NCBI RefSeq assembly: GCF_003385215.1
Contig: NZ_PQHW01000060.1
Coordinates: forward strand, 1 to 42,554
DNA: 42,554 nt
From: Amycolatopsis thermalba
GTDB lineage: Bacteria > Actinomycetota > Actinomycetes > Mycobacteriales > Pseudonocardiaceae
Reading direction: 5' to 3'
Shown here: positions 13,609 through 21,765 of the stretch, piece by piece
Layout: each line of letters starts with the position of its first letter
How positions within the stretch are numbered: position 1 is the first letter of the stretch
Notes under the pieces: model-generated
What the model saw: the letters and a program-made list of their open reading frames with translations, nothing else
What the model was told of the DNA's origin: nothing
Databases searched by the model: none
Position numbers and translations under genes: made by a program

Positions 13609-15543
13609 TCACTGCTGGGCCGGGTGGCAGCAGGAGGCGTGGCGCGGCTGCGGGGCGGGTGTGTCGAGCGCCGGGTTGGTGTCGAAGAAGCCGGTCGGCT
13701 TGAGCACGAACCCGGTGTGGTCCACCGGCATGATGGGCCAGTCCTCGGTGCGCGGGTAGTGGGTGAGCCCGAAGGTGTGCCACACCACCACGTCGGCGCC
13801 GTCGAGGTCGCGGTCGGCGCGGACCCAGGTGTCGATCCCGGTCCGGCCGTCGTTCTGGTTCACGTACTCGCCCGACGGGAACCGCTCGTTCTCGTCGTAG
13901 GCGGTGACCCACAGGTGCTTGCGGGTGAACGCCGCCCGGCGCGCGATGGACGACTGATCGTCGGCCAGCAACGTCGGCAGGCCCTCCGGGTGCAGCGTGT
14001 AGGCGACGGGCCGGCCGAGCGCGTTGCGCCGTTCGGTGTTGCTGATCCGCCACACGCGGCCCCGGTTGCCGTCGGCCAGCCGCGCGGCCTCGGACTCCTT
14101 GGCCAGGCGCGTGATCCTCCGGGTGAACCCGTTGCCGTACGGATTGGACGGTCCCATCGGGACGCGCTGGACGTCGATTTCGTCGACGGCGTTGGTCAGG
14201 CCGTCGACCATCATGTCCAGCCGGGCGGAGAACAGGTGCTGGTGGTAGGGCGCCCCCACGCCGGGCGCGATCTCGCTCGCCCACGGGTACTCGGCGCCGT
14301 CCGGCCCGTCACCGGGGTAGGCGGAGGCGAACACGATGCCGGTGGCCTTGCACTCCAGCTCGATCGTGCCGTCGAGGTAGAAGTACCAGTAGAAGCCGTA
14401 GTCGTAGTTGCCGACGGTCACGAAGAACGACACGACCATCCGGCGCTGGCGGCGGGTGGAGACGCTGCCGTTGTAGCCGTCGGTGTGCTTCCACAGCACG
14501 CCGGCGTCCTCCTCGTGCATGCAGATCGCGTTGCGGATCGTGCGCGGGTGGCCGTCGTCGTCGTGCAGCGTGGCGTCGAGGTAGTGGATCTCGCCCAGGC
14601 AGTCGCAGCCCAGCGTCAGCGAGTTGGCCTCCTTGCCCAGCGAGTACTCGCCGGCGTCGAAGTAGTTCTGCCAGAACCGCACCGGGCCGGGGTCGCCGTA
14701 GGGCACGACCATCTCCGCGACCGAGGCCCGGTAGACGATCGGCCGCACCCGGTCGCCGTCGGCGAAGCCGATCTGGTGCAGGGTCAGGCCCTCGACGGCG
14801 TTGAAGCCGACGCGGAACTGCCACTTCTCCCACGTCACGACGTCGCCGTCGACGGTGAAGCTGGGCCCTTCGGGCTGGGTGATCTCGATCGGCTTCTGCG
14901 TGGTCCGCGACGGCCGGGCCGGGTCGTCCAGGTGGTAGTCGTAGGCGGTCACCGGGATCTCCACCGGGCCCTCGTCGATGAGGTCGTGCACGCGGCGGCC
15001 GATCAGGTCGACGTAGGCCACGACCCCGTCGATCGGGTGCGCCCAGATGTTGTCGTCCTCGTTCAGCTGCAGGAACGCCAGGCAGCGCACGAGGCGCAGG
15101 CCCTCCTCCCCGGGGATGCCGAAGCAGCCGGCGCTCAGGGCGGACACCCGGACCGAGCGCGGTTCGGTGATGCCGCGCCGCCGCATGGCCGCGTTCCAGG
15201 CCTCGTCCTTCCAGAGGATCTCCTCGACCAGGTCGAACTCCTCGTGCAGGATCGGTGGCTGCCCCTCGGCGACCACGTCGACGACCCGGTCGGCCAGCAC
15301 GCGGCCCTCGGTCACCGAGACCAGCACCTCGCGTACCTCCCCGGTGCGGCGGTCGAGCAGGAGCGACCGGACCCGCCGGTCCAGCGCCTGGCCGGGGGCC
15401 CACGCCAGCACCTCCGCCTTCGCGGGCTCGTGCAGCGACACCAGGGCGAAGCGGGTGTCGGCGGTGGCGATCCCGGCGTCGTGGAGCAGCTCGCGGTTGC
15501 GGGCGACCTCATCGCGGGTCAGGCGGGCGAGGGGGTGGTTCAT
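13609..15543 (-). CDS. Copper-containing primary amine oxidase
   Basis: The 644-residue protein matches the bacterial copper/topaquinone amine oxidases almost position for position. Asp296 (YFDAGEY) is the catalytic base, Tyr380 in GNYDYGF is the topaquinone precursor, and His434, His436 (HQHLF) and His595 (LTHYPRTEDW) are the copper ligands. These enzymes oxidise primary amines such as phenethylamine or tyramine to aldehyde, ammonia and hydrogen peroxide. Length is typical. ATG 15543 is the only sensible start, and a perfect palindrome begins 13 bases upstream. The aldehyde could be oxidised by the dehydrogenase at 16285-17745. Confidence 0.95.
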   Translation of the reverse strand: MNHPLARLTRDEVARNRELLHDAGIATADTRFALVSLHEPAKAEVLAWAPGQALDRRVRSLLLDRRTGEVREVLVSVTEGRVLADRVVDVVAEGQPPILHEEFDLVEEILWKDEAWNAAMRRRGITEPRSVRVSALSAGCFGIPGEEGLRLVRCLAFLQLNEDDNIWAHPIDGVVAYVDLIGRRVHDLIDEGPVEIPVTAYDYHLDDPARPSRTTQKPIEITQPEGPSFTVDGDVVTWEKWQFRVGFNAVEGLTLHQIGFADGDRVRPIVYRASVAEMVVPYGDPGPVRFWQNYFDAGEYSLGKEANSLTLGCDCLGEIHYLDATLHDDDGHPRTIRNAICMHEEDAGVLWKHTDGYNGSVSTRRQRRMVVSFFVTVGNYDYGFYWYFYLDGTIELECKATGIVFASAYPGDGPDGAEYPWASEIAPGVGAPYHQHLFSARLDMMVDGLTNAVDEIDVQRVPMGPSNPYGNGFTRRITRLAKESEAARLADGNRGRVWRISNTERRNALGRPVAYTLHPEGLPTLLADDQSSIARRAAFTRKHLWVTAYDENERFPSGEYVNQNDGRTGIDTWVRADRDLDGADVVVWHTFGLTHYPRTEDWPIMPVDHTGFVLKPTGFFDTNPALDTPAPQPRHASCCHPAQQ

Positions 15544-15555
15544 GCGCGTCTCCGT

Positions 15556-15581
15556 ATTCTTTGCGACGTAGCGCAAAGAAT
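15556..15581. promoter_or_regulatory. Perfect 10-6-10 palindrome, likely TetR operator
   Basis: ATTCTTTGCG-acgtag-CGCAAAGAAT is a perfect inverted repeat of ten-base arms with a six-base spacer. It lies 13 bases before the amine oxidase start and 96 bases before the divergent TetR gene. Size, symmetry and place fit a TetR-family operator that blocks the oxidase promoter. Confidence 0.7.
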
Positions 15582-15676
15582 GACCGCAAGGCAGCCAGAT
15601 GTGCAAGACTTGCGCCCAGGAACTTCGGCGAGAGGCGGCGTGAGTTTTTTGATGCAGACCATCAAGAATTCAGATC

Positions 15677-16294
15677 GTGGCACGACCTAAGGACCAGGCG
15701 AAGCGTCGCGACGAGATCGTGGCCGCGGCAGGCCGAGCCATCCTGCGCCGGGGCCTGACCGGGCTGCGCGTGCGGGACGTGGCCGAGGAGGCCGGTCTGT
15801 CGGCCGGGCTGGTCAGCTACTACTACCGCGACCTCGACGAGCTGCTGCTCGAGGTGCACCAGGACGCGGTCGACCGGTTCTACTGGGGACGCGCGGAGGC
15901 GGCGGACAGCGAGACCGATCCGCGGGGCCGTCTCGTGCGGATCGTCGAGGCCGGGCTGCCCGCCGACGAGAACGACCCGGTGTGCAGGGTGCTGTACGAG
16001 ACGCACGTCCACGCCTCGCGCAGCCGGACCCACGCCGCGCTGATGACGGCGCTGTGGGACCGCGAGGTGTCGCTGTACTCCGCCGCGCTCGCGCACGGCC
16101 GCGACGCCGGCGTGTTCCGGCTGCGGGGGCCGGTCGCCGACGTCGCCGCCAATGCGGTCGCCCTGGAGGACGCCTACGGGTTGCACGTCGTGGGCCGGAA
16201 TTCGAGCGTGTCGGTGCCCCGGGCGCGGGCGCTGGTGTTGCGTTACCTGGAGACCGAGACCGGCTGCGAGCTCACCGGCGGCGGTCAGGCGTAG
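15677..16294 (+). CDS. TetR family regulator of the amine oxidase genes
   Basis: The 205-residue protein has the standard TetR N-terminus (RRDEIVAAAGRAILRRGL, then LRVRDVAEEAGLSAGLVSYYYRD, residues about 10-52) and an all-helical ligand domain. The start is GTG 15677. It is divergent from the amine oxidase and shares with it the palindrome at 15556-15581, so it is probably the amine-responsive repressor. Its 3' end overlaps the convergent aldehyde dehydrogenase gene by ten bases. Confidence 0.9.
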   Translation: MARPKDQAKRRDEIVAAAGRAILRRGLTGLRVRDVAEEAGLSAGLVSYYYRDLDELLLEVHQDAVDRFYWGRAEAADSETDPRGRLVRIVEAGLPADENDPVCRVLYETHVHASRSRTHAALMTALWDREVSLYSAALAHGRDAGVFRLRGPVADVAANAVALEDAYGLHVVGRNSSVSVPRARALVLRYLETETGCELTGGGQA

Positions 16295-17745
16295 GCGGTC
16301 CAGACGGTCTTGAGCCCGGTGTACTTGTCGAAGGAGTGCACCGACAGGTCCCGGCCGAAGCCGGACTGCTTGAACCCGCCGAACGGAGTGGCCGTGCTCA
16401 GCGCGTCGACGGTGTTGACCGACACGGTGCCGGCGTGGATCTCCCCGGACACCCGGTGGGCCCGGGCGAGGTCGCGGGTCCACACCGAAGCGGCGAGCCC
16501 GAAGGGGGTGTCGTTGGCGAGACGGATCGCCTCGGCCTCGGAGTCGAACGTCAGCGCCGCCAGCACGGGGCCGAAGAGCTCCTCGGCCACGAGCGGGTCC
16601 TCCGGGCGCAGCCCGGAGACGACGGCCGGATCCAGGAAGGCGCCGCGCCGGGATCCTCCGATGTGGACGGTTCCGGTGCTCTCGGTGACGGCGCGCTGGA
16701 CGCGGATCGCGGCGGCTTCGTCCACCATCGGCCCGAGCTTCGTGGCCGGGTCCAGCGGGTCGCCGGGCACCCACTTCCGCACCTTGGCGACGAGCCGGTC
16801 GAGGAAGTCCGCGGCGATCGACCGCTGGACCAGCAGGCGGGTGGTGGCCGAGCAGACCTGGCCGGAGTTGGCGCAGAACCCGAACGCGACCAGGCCGGCC
16901 GCCGCGTCGAGATCGGCGTCGTCGAACACGACCACCGGGCTCTTGCCGCCGCATTCCAGCCAGACCTGCTTGAGGTTGGACTCCCCGGCGTAGCGCAGGA
17001 AGAGCCCGCCCACCGGGGTCGAGCCGGTGAACGCGAGCACGTCGACGTCCGGGTGCCTGCCCAGCGCCTGCCCGGCGGTCTCGCCGAGACCGGGCACGAC
17101 GTTGAGCACGCCGTCCGGAATGCCCGCTTCGACGGCCAGCTCGGCCAGGCGCAGCGCGGACAGCGGGGACTGCTCGGCGGGCTTGAGCACCACGCTGTTG
17201 CCCGCGGCCAGCGCCGGCGCGAGCTTCCAGCCGGCGATGTCGAGCGGGAAGTTCCACGGCACGACGGCGCCGACGACGCCCAGCGGCACGCGGCGGATGA
17301 CCGCGAAGTTGCCCGGGGGAGTGGGCGCGACCTCGTCGTAGAGCTTGTCGATGGCCTCGGCGTACCAGGCGAAGCAGTCCGCGGTGGCGGGCACGTCCAT
17401 GCCGGACGTGTCGGCGATCGGCCTGCCGACGTCGACCGTGTCGCACAGCGCCAGCTCGTCCGCGTTGTCCCGGATCAGCCCGGCGAGGGCGAGCAGCCGC
17501 CGCTTCCGCTCGGCGACCGCCAGCCGCGACCACCGGCCGTCCTCGAACGCCCGCCGCGCCGCGGCGACCGCGAGGTCGATCTCGTCGGCCTCGCACGCGG
17601 CGACCTCGGCGACGACCTGGCCGGTCGCGGGGTTGGTGTCGGTGAAGGTCTTGCCGGACTTCGCCTCGACCCAGTCGCCGTCGACGAAGGCCGCGGTCCG
17701 CGGCCGCAGCCGCGCCGCCGCACGCACCCAGTCGCCATGGTTCAT
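16285..17745 (-). CDS. NAD-dependent aldehyde dehydrogenase
   Basis: This is a full-length 486-residue aldehyde dehydrogenase, with Asn165 (VPWNFPL), Glu264 (WLECGGKSP) and the nucleophile Cys298 (SGQVCSATTR). Overall wording resembles gamma-glutamyl-gamma-aminobutyraldehyde/aminoaldehyde dehydrogenases, but specificity is inferred. The start is ATG 17745 with AAAGGTG upstream. A much longer open frame upstream is only antisense to the permease gene. It is divergent from the NCS1-type permease and convergent with TetR. It probably oxidises the aldehyde made by the amine oxidase. Confidence 0.93.
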   Translation of the reverse strand: MNHGDWVRAAARLRPRTAAFVDGDWVEAKSGKTFTDTNPATGQVVAEVAACEADEIDLAVAAARRAFEDGRWSRLAVAERKRRLLALAGLIRDNADELALCDTVDVGRPIADTSGMDVPATADCFAWYAEAIDKLYDEVAPTPPGNFAVIRRVPLGVVGAVVPWNFPLDIAGWKLAPALAAGNSVVLKPAEQSPLSALRLAELAVEAGIPDGVLNVVPGLGETAGQALGRHPDVDVLAFTGSTPVGGLFLRYAGESNLKQVWLECGGKSPVVVFDDADLDAAAGLVAFGFCANSGQVCSATTRLLVQRSIAADFLDRLVAKVRKWVPGDPLDPATKLGPMVDEAAAIRVQRAVTESTGTVHIGGSRRGAFLDPAVVSGLRPEDPLVAEELFGPVLAALTFDSEAEAIRLANDTPFGLAASVWTRDLARAHRVSGEIHAGTVSVNTVDALSTATPFGGFKQSGFGRDLSVHSFDKYTGLKTVWTAYA

Positions 17746-17824
17746 CACGTGGACACCTTTCGTCGGAGCTGCGTCTACTATCGCCACCAGCGGGAGGCCG
17801 GGAAAGCGGAGGTTTCCGGCGGTG

Positions 17825-17845
17825 TGCATCGGAAACGCCGATGCA
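17825..17845. promoter_or_regulatory. Perfect 8-5-8 palindrome between aldehyde dehydrogenase and permease
   Basis: TGCATCGG-AAACG-CCGATGCA is a perfect inverted repeat in the 246-base divergent region, 80 bases upstream of the aldehyde dehydrogenase and 147 bases before the permease start. It is a good candidate operator. The binding protein is unknown; the nearby TetR and GlxA-type proteins are possible. Confidence 0.5.
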
Positions 17846-17991
17846 GGCTTGAATCTGAACGGCAGATGCAGAGTGTCGATTAATACGATTTTACAGAAGC
17901 CAGGGTGCGATCTAGCGTTTCCCCAACGGCAGGCTGTGTGACGGCCGGATTTCCGGGCAACGGTGCCCGAATTCGCCAGGGAAGGCTGGAA

Positions 17992-19434
17992 ATGGCGCCC
18001 AACGAGACGCTCCAGGTCGAGAAGCATTCGATCGATTTCGTCCCCCATTCCGAACGGTACGGGAAGGCGCGCGGCCTCTTCCCGATCTGGTTCACCGTCA
18101 ACGCGAACATGCTCACCATCGCCACCGGCGCGGTCGCGGTGGCGCTGGGACTGCCGCTCGCGTGGGCGATCGTCGCGGCGGTGGCCGGTCACGGCATCGG
18201 CGCGGTCTTCATGGCCGCGCACTCCGCGCAGGGACCGGTGCTCGGCATCCCGCAGATGATCCAGAGCCGCGCGCAGTTCGGGTACCGCGGCGCGGTGCTC
18301 CCGCTCGTGCTCGTCGTGCTCATGTACCTCGGCTACATCGCCAGCGGCGCGGTGCTCGCCGGCAACGCCCTCGCCGAGTTGCTGGGCTGGGACGTCGACG
18401 TCAGCATCGTCCTGACGACCGTCGCCGCGACGGTGATCGCGATCTTCGGCTACCGGTTGATGCAGGTGTGGGTCAACGCGGTCTCCTGGGTGACGGCGAT
18501 CGCGTTCGCCGTCCTGACCATCGGGTTCTTCTTCCGCAACGACGTCGGCGGCGCCTTCGCCACCGGCGAGTTCAGCTGGGGCGTGTTCCTGCTCGCGGTC
18601 ACGCTGTCGGCGACCTGGCAGCTGACCTACGCCCCGTACGTCGCCGACTACAGCCGCTACCTGCCCGCCCGCACCTCGGCCAAGGCGACGTTCTGGTGGA
18701 CCTACGCCGGCTCGGTCGTCTCCTCGGTGTGGATGTTCGTCTTCGGCGCACTCCTGGCCGCCGCGGCCCCGGAGGCCTTCGGCGGTGGCTCGGTCCGCTT
18801 CGTCGCCGAGCAGGCGGGGTTCGCGCCGTGGCTGTTCCTCGCGATCATGGTGCTGAGCAGCCTGCCGATTCTCGCGGTCGACCTGTACGGCGCGTTCATG
18901 TCGCTGGTCACGATCACCGGGGCGCTGCGCCACGCCCGCACGATCTCCAAGCGCGGCCGGGTCCTCACGGTCTCGCTGCTCTCGGCGACCGGTGTGCTGA
19001 TCGCCATCCTCGGCCGCGGCGACTTCCTCGACAACCTCGAGAACTTCATCGTGCTGCTGGCGGTGGTCCTCGTCCCGTGGACCTCGATCAACCTCGTCGA
19101 CTTCTACTTCGTGCGCAAGGAGCGGTACGACGTCGCCGACATCTTCAACCCGGCCGGCCGGTACCAGGGGACCGACTGGCGCGCCATCACCGCCTACGCC
19201 GTGGGCGTCGCCGTCGAGGTCCCGTTCATGAGCACGGCCCTCTACACCGGACCGCTGGTCGAGGTCCTGGGCGGGGCGGACATCTCCTGGCTCGTCGGGC
19301 TGGTCGTGTCGGCGGTGGCGTTCTACGTCCTGATGAAGCGCTACCCGGTGCGCCGGGGTTACGCGCCGGTCCCGGAGGGTCCCGAGCTCAGTCAGGCACG
19401 CGCCGGTGCCCCGTCTCCCGGCGTGCCTTCGTAG
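17992..19434 (+). CDS. NCS1-type cytosine/purine permease-like transporter
   Basis: The 480-residue protein has about twelve hydrophobic segments and the N-terminal sequence pattern of the nucleobase:cation symporter-1 family (HSIDFVPHSERYGKARGLFPIWFTVNANMLT, cut here into its two motifs HSIDFVP and PIWFTVNANM). The family carries cytosine, purines, hydantoins, thiamine precursors and similar compounds. The ATG 17992 start follows GGAAGGCTGGAA. It is divergent from the aldehyde dehydrogenase across a palindrome, so it may import the amine or its precursor. The last codons lie inside a terminator-like hairpin. Confidence 0.88.
   Translation: MAPNETLQVEKHSIDFVPHSERYGKARGLFPIWFTVNANMLTIATGAVAVALGLPLAWAIVAAVAGHGIGAVFMAAHSAQGPVLGIPQMIQSRAQFGYRGAVLPLVLVVLMYLGYIASGAVLAGNALAELLGWDVDVSIVLTTVAATVIAIFGYRLMQVWVNAVSWVTAIAFAVLTIGFFFRNDVGGAFATGEFSWGVFLLAVTLSATWQLTYAPYVADYSRYLPARTSAKATFWWTYAGSVVSSVWMFVFGALLAAAAPEAFGGGSVRFVAEQAGFAPWLFLAIMVLSSLPILAVDLYGAFMSLVTITGALRHARTISKRGRVLTVSLLSATGVLIAILGRGDFLDNLENFIVLLAVVLVPWTSINLVDFYFVRKERYDVADIFNPAGRYQGTDWRAITAYAVGVAVEVPFMSTALYTGPLVEVLGGADISWLVGLVVSAVAFYVLMKRYPVRRGYAPVPEGPELSQARAGAPSPGVPS
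19394..19428. terminator. Hairpin overlapping the permease 3' end
   Basis: AGGCACGC and GCGTGCCT pair around an inner GCCGG/CCGGC stem with a small bulge. The hairpin lies at the end of the permease gene and before the convergent GlxA-type gene. It is a plausible bidirectional terminator without a strong T run. Confidence 0.45.
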
Positions 19435-19497
19435 CGCCGGCGGATGACGCCGGAGGACCTCGACGTGGCCGGCCAGCGCGTCCAGCACCGGGCGCGG

Positions 19498-20433
19498 TCA
19501 CGCGCGGAACGTGCGGCGGTAGGTGTCCGGCGGCACGCCGATCGTGCGCTGGAAGTGGCGCCGCAGTGTGGTCGCGGTGCCCATGCCCGCCGCCGCGGCG
19601 ATGGTGTCGATGCTGTCGTCCGTGGTCTCCAGCAGCTCCTGCGCGCGGCGGATCCGTTGCGCCAGCAGCCATCGCAGCGGGGTGGTGCCGGTGACCGCGT
19701 GGAACTGGCGGGCCAGGTGGCGTGAGCTGAGGTTCACGCGGCGGGCCAGGTCCTCGACCGTCAACGGCTGGTCCAGCCGGCTCATCACCCACGGCAGCAG
19801 CTCGGCCAGGGGATGGCCGTCCGGTTCGGGCACCGGGGTGCTGACGAACTGGGCCTGGCCGCCGTCGCGGTGCGGCGGCACGACCAGGCGGCGGGCCACC
19901 ACGTTGGCGATCGCCGAGCCGTGGTCGAGGCGGACCAGGTGCAGGCACAGGTCCATCGCCGCGGCCTTGCCCGCGGACGTCAGCACGCGGCCGTTGTCGA
20001 CGTAGAGCACGTCCGGGTCGACCGTCACCCGCGGGTAGCGCGCGGCCAGCTCGCCGGTGTGGGCCCAGTGGGTGGTCGCGCGCAACCCGTCCAGCAGGCC
20101 GGCGGCGGCGAGCACGAACGCGCCGGTGCACAGGGACACCACCCGCGCGCCGGCCGCGTGGGCGGCGCGCACCGCCTTGGCCAGGCCGGTCGGCGGGTCC
20201 TCGTCGACGTCGGCCAGCGCGGGCACGATCACGGTGCCCGCGCGCGCCAGCCGGTCGAACCCGTCGTCCGGCTCGATCAGGAAGCGGCCCGCCCGCACCG
20301 GGTGCGTGCCGCACACGCTGAGGTCGTACCAGGGCACCCGCACCGCGGCGGGCGCCGAGCCGAAGACCTCGCAGGCCAGCGCCAGCTCGAAGTGCAGCAT
20401 CCCGTCGGTGGCGGCGACCGCGACAGATCTCAT
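19498..20433 (-). CDS. GlxA-type AraC family regulator
   Basis: The 311-residue protein starts at ATG 20433. Residues about 1-190 form a DJ-1/PfpI-like domain of the GlxA type (FELALACEVFGSAP, VVSLCTGAFVLAAAGLLDG with the nucleophile-elbow cysteine, TTHWAHT). The AraC double helix-turn-helix is at the C-terminus (VEDLARRVNLSSRHLARQF and IDTIAAAAGMGTATTLRRHF). Such proteins activate catabolic genes, in some bacteria choline/betaine or amine genes. It is divergent from the saccharopine dehydrogenase-like gene. Its target could be the betaine genes to the right, but this is inference. Confidence 0.9.
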   Translation of the reverse strand: MRSVAVAATDGMLHFELALACEVFGSAPAAVRVPWYDLSVCGTHPVRAGRFLIEPDDGFDRLARAGTVIVPALADVDEDPPTGLAKAVRAAHAAGARVVSLCTGAFVLAAAGLLDGLRATTHWAHTGELAARYPRVTVDPDVLYVDNGRVLTSAGKAAAMDLCLHLVRLDHGSAIANVVARRLVVPPHRDGGQAQFVSTPVPEPDGHPLAELLPWVMSRLDQPLTVEDLARRVNLSSRHLARQFHAVTGTTPLRWLLAQRIRRAQELLETTDDSIDTIAAAAGMGTATTLRRHFQRTIGVPPDTYRRTFRA

Positions 20434-20452
20434 GTCGGAAAGTGTATGGGTC

Positions 20453-20468
20453 GTGTCGTTCCGGACAC
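20453..20468. promoter_or_regulatory. Short palindrome upstream of GlxA-type gene
   Basis: GTGTC-GTTCCG-GACAC is a five-base-arm inverted repeat in the 100-base divergent region, 20 bases before the GlxA-type start. GTCGGA/TCCGGAC-like words recur around it. It may be an operator, but short symmetric words are common in high-GC DNA. Confidence 0.3.
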
Positions 20469-20533
20469 TGGGCAGTCGCCGGACGGTCGGACAGGATTTC
20501 CGCAACGGATCACTTCGAGCGGGTGGAGCGGGC

Positions 20534-21544
20534 ATGGGACGAGTTGCGGTGTACGGCGCGTACGGGCACACCGGGCGGTTCGTGGTCGCGGAGCTGCGTG
20601 AGCGCGGGTACGTCCCGCTGCTGCTGGGCCGCGACCGGGAGAAGCTGCTGGCGATGGCGGAACCGGGGCTGGAGGCGCGGCCGGCATCGGTGGACGACCC
20701 GGTGGCGCTCGACCGCGCCCTGGCCGGTGCGGCGGCGGTGATCAACTGCGCCGGCCCGTTCGCGACGACCGCCGCCCCGCTGATCGAGGCGGCGTTGCGC
20801 GCGGGCATCCCGTACGTGGACGTGGCGGCCGAGATCGAGGCGAACGCGGACACGTTCGCGCAGTTCGCCGAGCGTGCCGGGGACACCTTGGTGGTCCCGG
20901 CGATGGCGTTCTTCGGCGGTCTCGGCGACCTGCTGGTCACCGCCGCGATGGGGGACTGGACGGCGGCCGACGAGGTGCGCATCGCCTACGGCCTGAGCAG
21001 CTGGCACCCGACCGCCGGAACGCTCGCCGCGGGCGCGGTGTCGCGCGAGCGGCGGGCCGACCGCCGGGTCCGCTACAGCGGCGGACGGCTGCGGTACCAC
21101 GACGACGCCCTGCCGACGCTGGCGTGGGAGTTCCCGGCGCCACTCGGGCGGCAGGACGTCATCGCGGAGTTCAGCATGGCCGACATCGTCACGGTGCCGA
21201 GCCACCTGGCGGTCCCGGAGGTGCGCACGTACATGACGACGACGGCGGCCGCGGACCTGGCCGCGCCCGACGCGGCGGCACCGGCCCCCGTCGACGAGCG
21301 AGGCCGGTCCGCGCAGACGTTCGTCGTCGACGTGGTCGTCCGCTCCGGTGACGCGGAACGCCGGATCTCCGCCGCGGGGCGGGACATCTATGCGATCAGT
21401 GCACCGCTGGCGGTGGAGGCGGTGGAGCGGGTCCTGACCGGGCGGACGCGGGCCGTGGGGGTGGTGTCGGCGGGTGCGGCGTTCGACGCGCAGGAGTTTC
21501 TGCGTGCGCTGGCGCCGCACCTGTCGGTGCAGGCGGGCGCCTGA
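20534..21544 (+). CDS. Saccharopine dehydrogenase-like NAD(P)-binding protein
   Basis: The 336-residue protein begins (ATG 20534, GGAG six bases before) with a Rossmann dinucleotide motif GAYGHTG (residues 8-14). It continues with AAVINCAGPFATTAAPLIEAALRAG and YVDVAAE, as in saccharopine dehydrogenase/trans-acting enoyl reductase-like proteins. The residues needed for real saccharopine chemistry cannot be judged, so an oxidoreductase of unknown substrate is the safe call. The last 58 codons are repeated imperfectly just downstream. It is divergent from the GlxA-type regulator and convergent with choline dehydrogenase. Confidence 0.8.
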   Translation: MGRVAVYGAYGHTGRFVVAELRERGYVPLLLGRDREKLLAMAEPGLEARPASVDDPVALDRALAGAAAVINCAGPFATTAAPLIEAALRAGIPYVDVAAEIEANADTFAQFAERAGDTLVVPAMAFFGGLGDLLVTAAMGDWTAADEVRIAYGLSSWHPTAGTLAAGAVSRERRADRRVRYSGGRLRYHDDALPTLAWEFPAPLGRQDVIAEFSMADIVTVPSHLAVPEVRTYMTTTAAADLAAPDAAAPAPVDERGRSAQTFVVDVVVRSGDAERRISAAGRDIYAISAPLAVEAVERVLTGRTRAVGVVSAGAAFDAQEFLRALAPHLSVQAGA

Positions 21545-21735
21545 GCGGGCGAGGACCGTCGCGTGCCCGCCGCGGGGCGGGACATCTATGCGACTAGCGC
21601 CGCTTGCGGTGGATCGGGTGCTGACGGGGCGGACGCGGGCCGTGGGGGTGGTGTCGGCGGGTGCGGCGTTCGACGCGCAGGAGTTTCTGCGTGCGCTGGC
21701 GCCGCACCTGTCGGTGCAGGCGGGCGCCTGAGCGG
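21371..21735. repeat. Imperfect tandem duplication of a gene 3' end
   Basis: Positions 21371-21548 recur at 21569-21735. The right 110 bases are nearly identical (offset 187), and the left part is diverged with about 11 bases lost in the second copy (offset 198). The first copy is the true end of the saccharopine dehydrogenase-like gene. The second is out of context but keeps the same terminal codons and TGA, and runs into the terminator hairpin. The 221-base gap 21545-21765 is explained by this duplication plus the terminator. Confidence 0.9.
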
Positions 21736-21757
21736 TCCTCGCCCCGCTCAGGCGCCC
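21722..21757. terminator. Strong bidirectional hairpin terminator
   Basis: A perfect 14-base-pair stem (21722-21735 with 21744-21757) has an eight-base loop. It lies between the convergent saccharopine dehydrogenase-like and choline dehydrogenase genes. The left arm is the end of the second 3' repeat copy. Confidence 0.8.
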
Positions 21758-21765
21758 CGCGTCCC

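Noticed and set aside
13624..17883. Very long open frames on the plus strand opposite the amine oxidase and aldehyde dehydrogenase genes (over 600 codons each)
   Set aside because: They are antisense shadows of genes with full catalytic motifs; their translations are Arg/Gly/Val-rich and match no family, a normal effect of high GC.
17746..19488. Upstream extension of the aldehyde dehydrogenase frame to about 1067 codons
   Set aside because: The extension is antisense to the NCS1-type permease, which has clear membrane segments; the dehydrogenase starts normally at 17745.
21569..21731. A separate small gene downstream of the saccharopine dehydrogenase-like gene
   Set aside because: The open frame is the duplicated 3' end of the preceding gene and has no start with a ribosome binding site.
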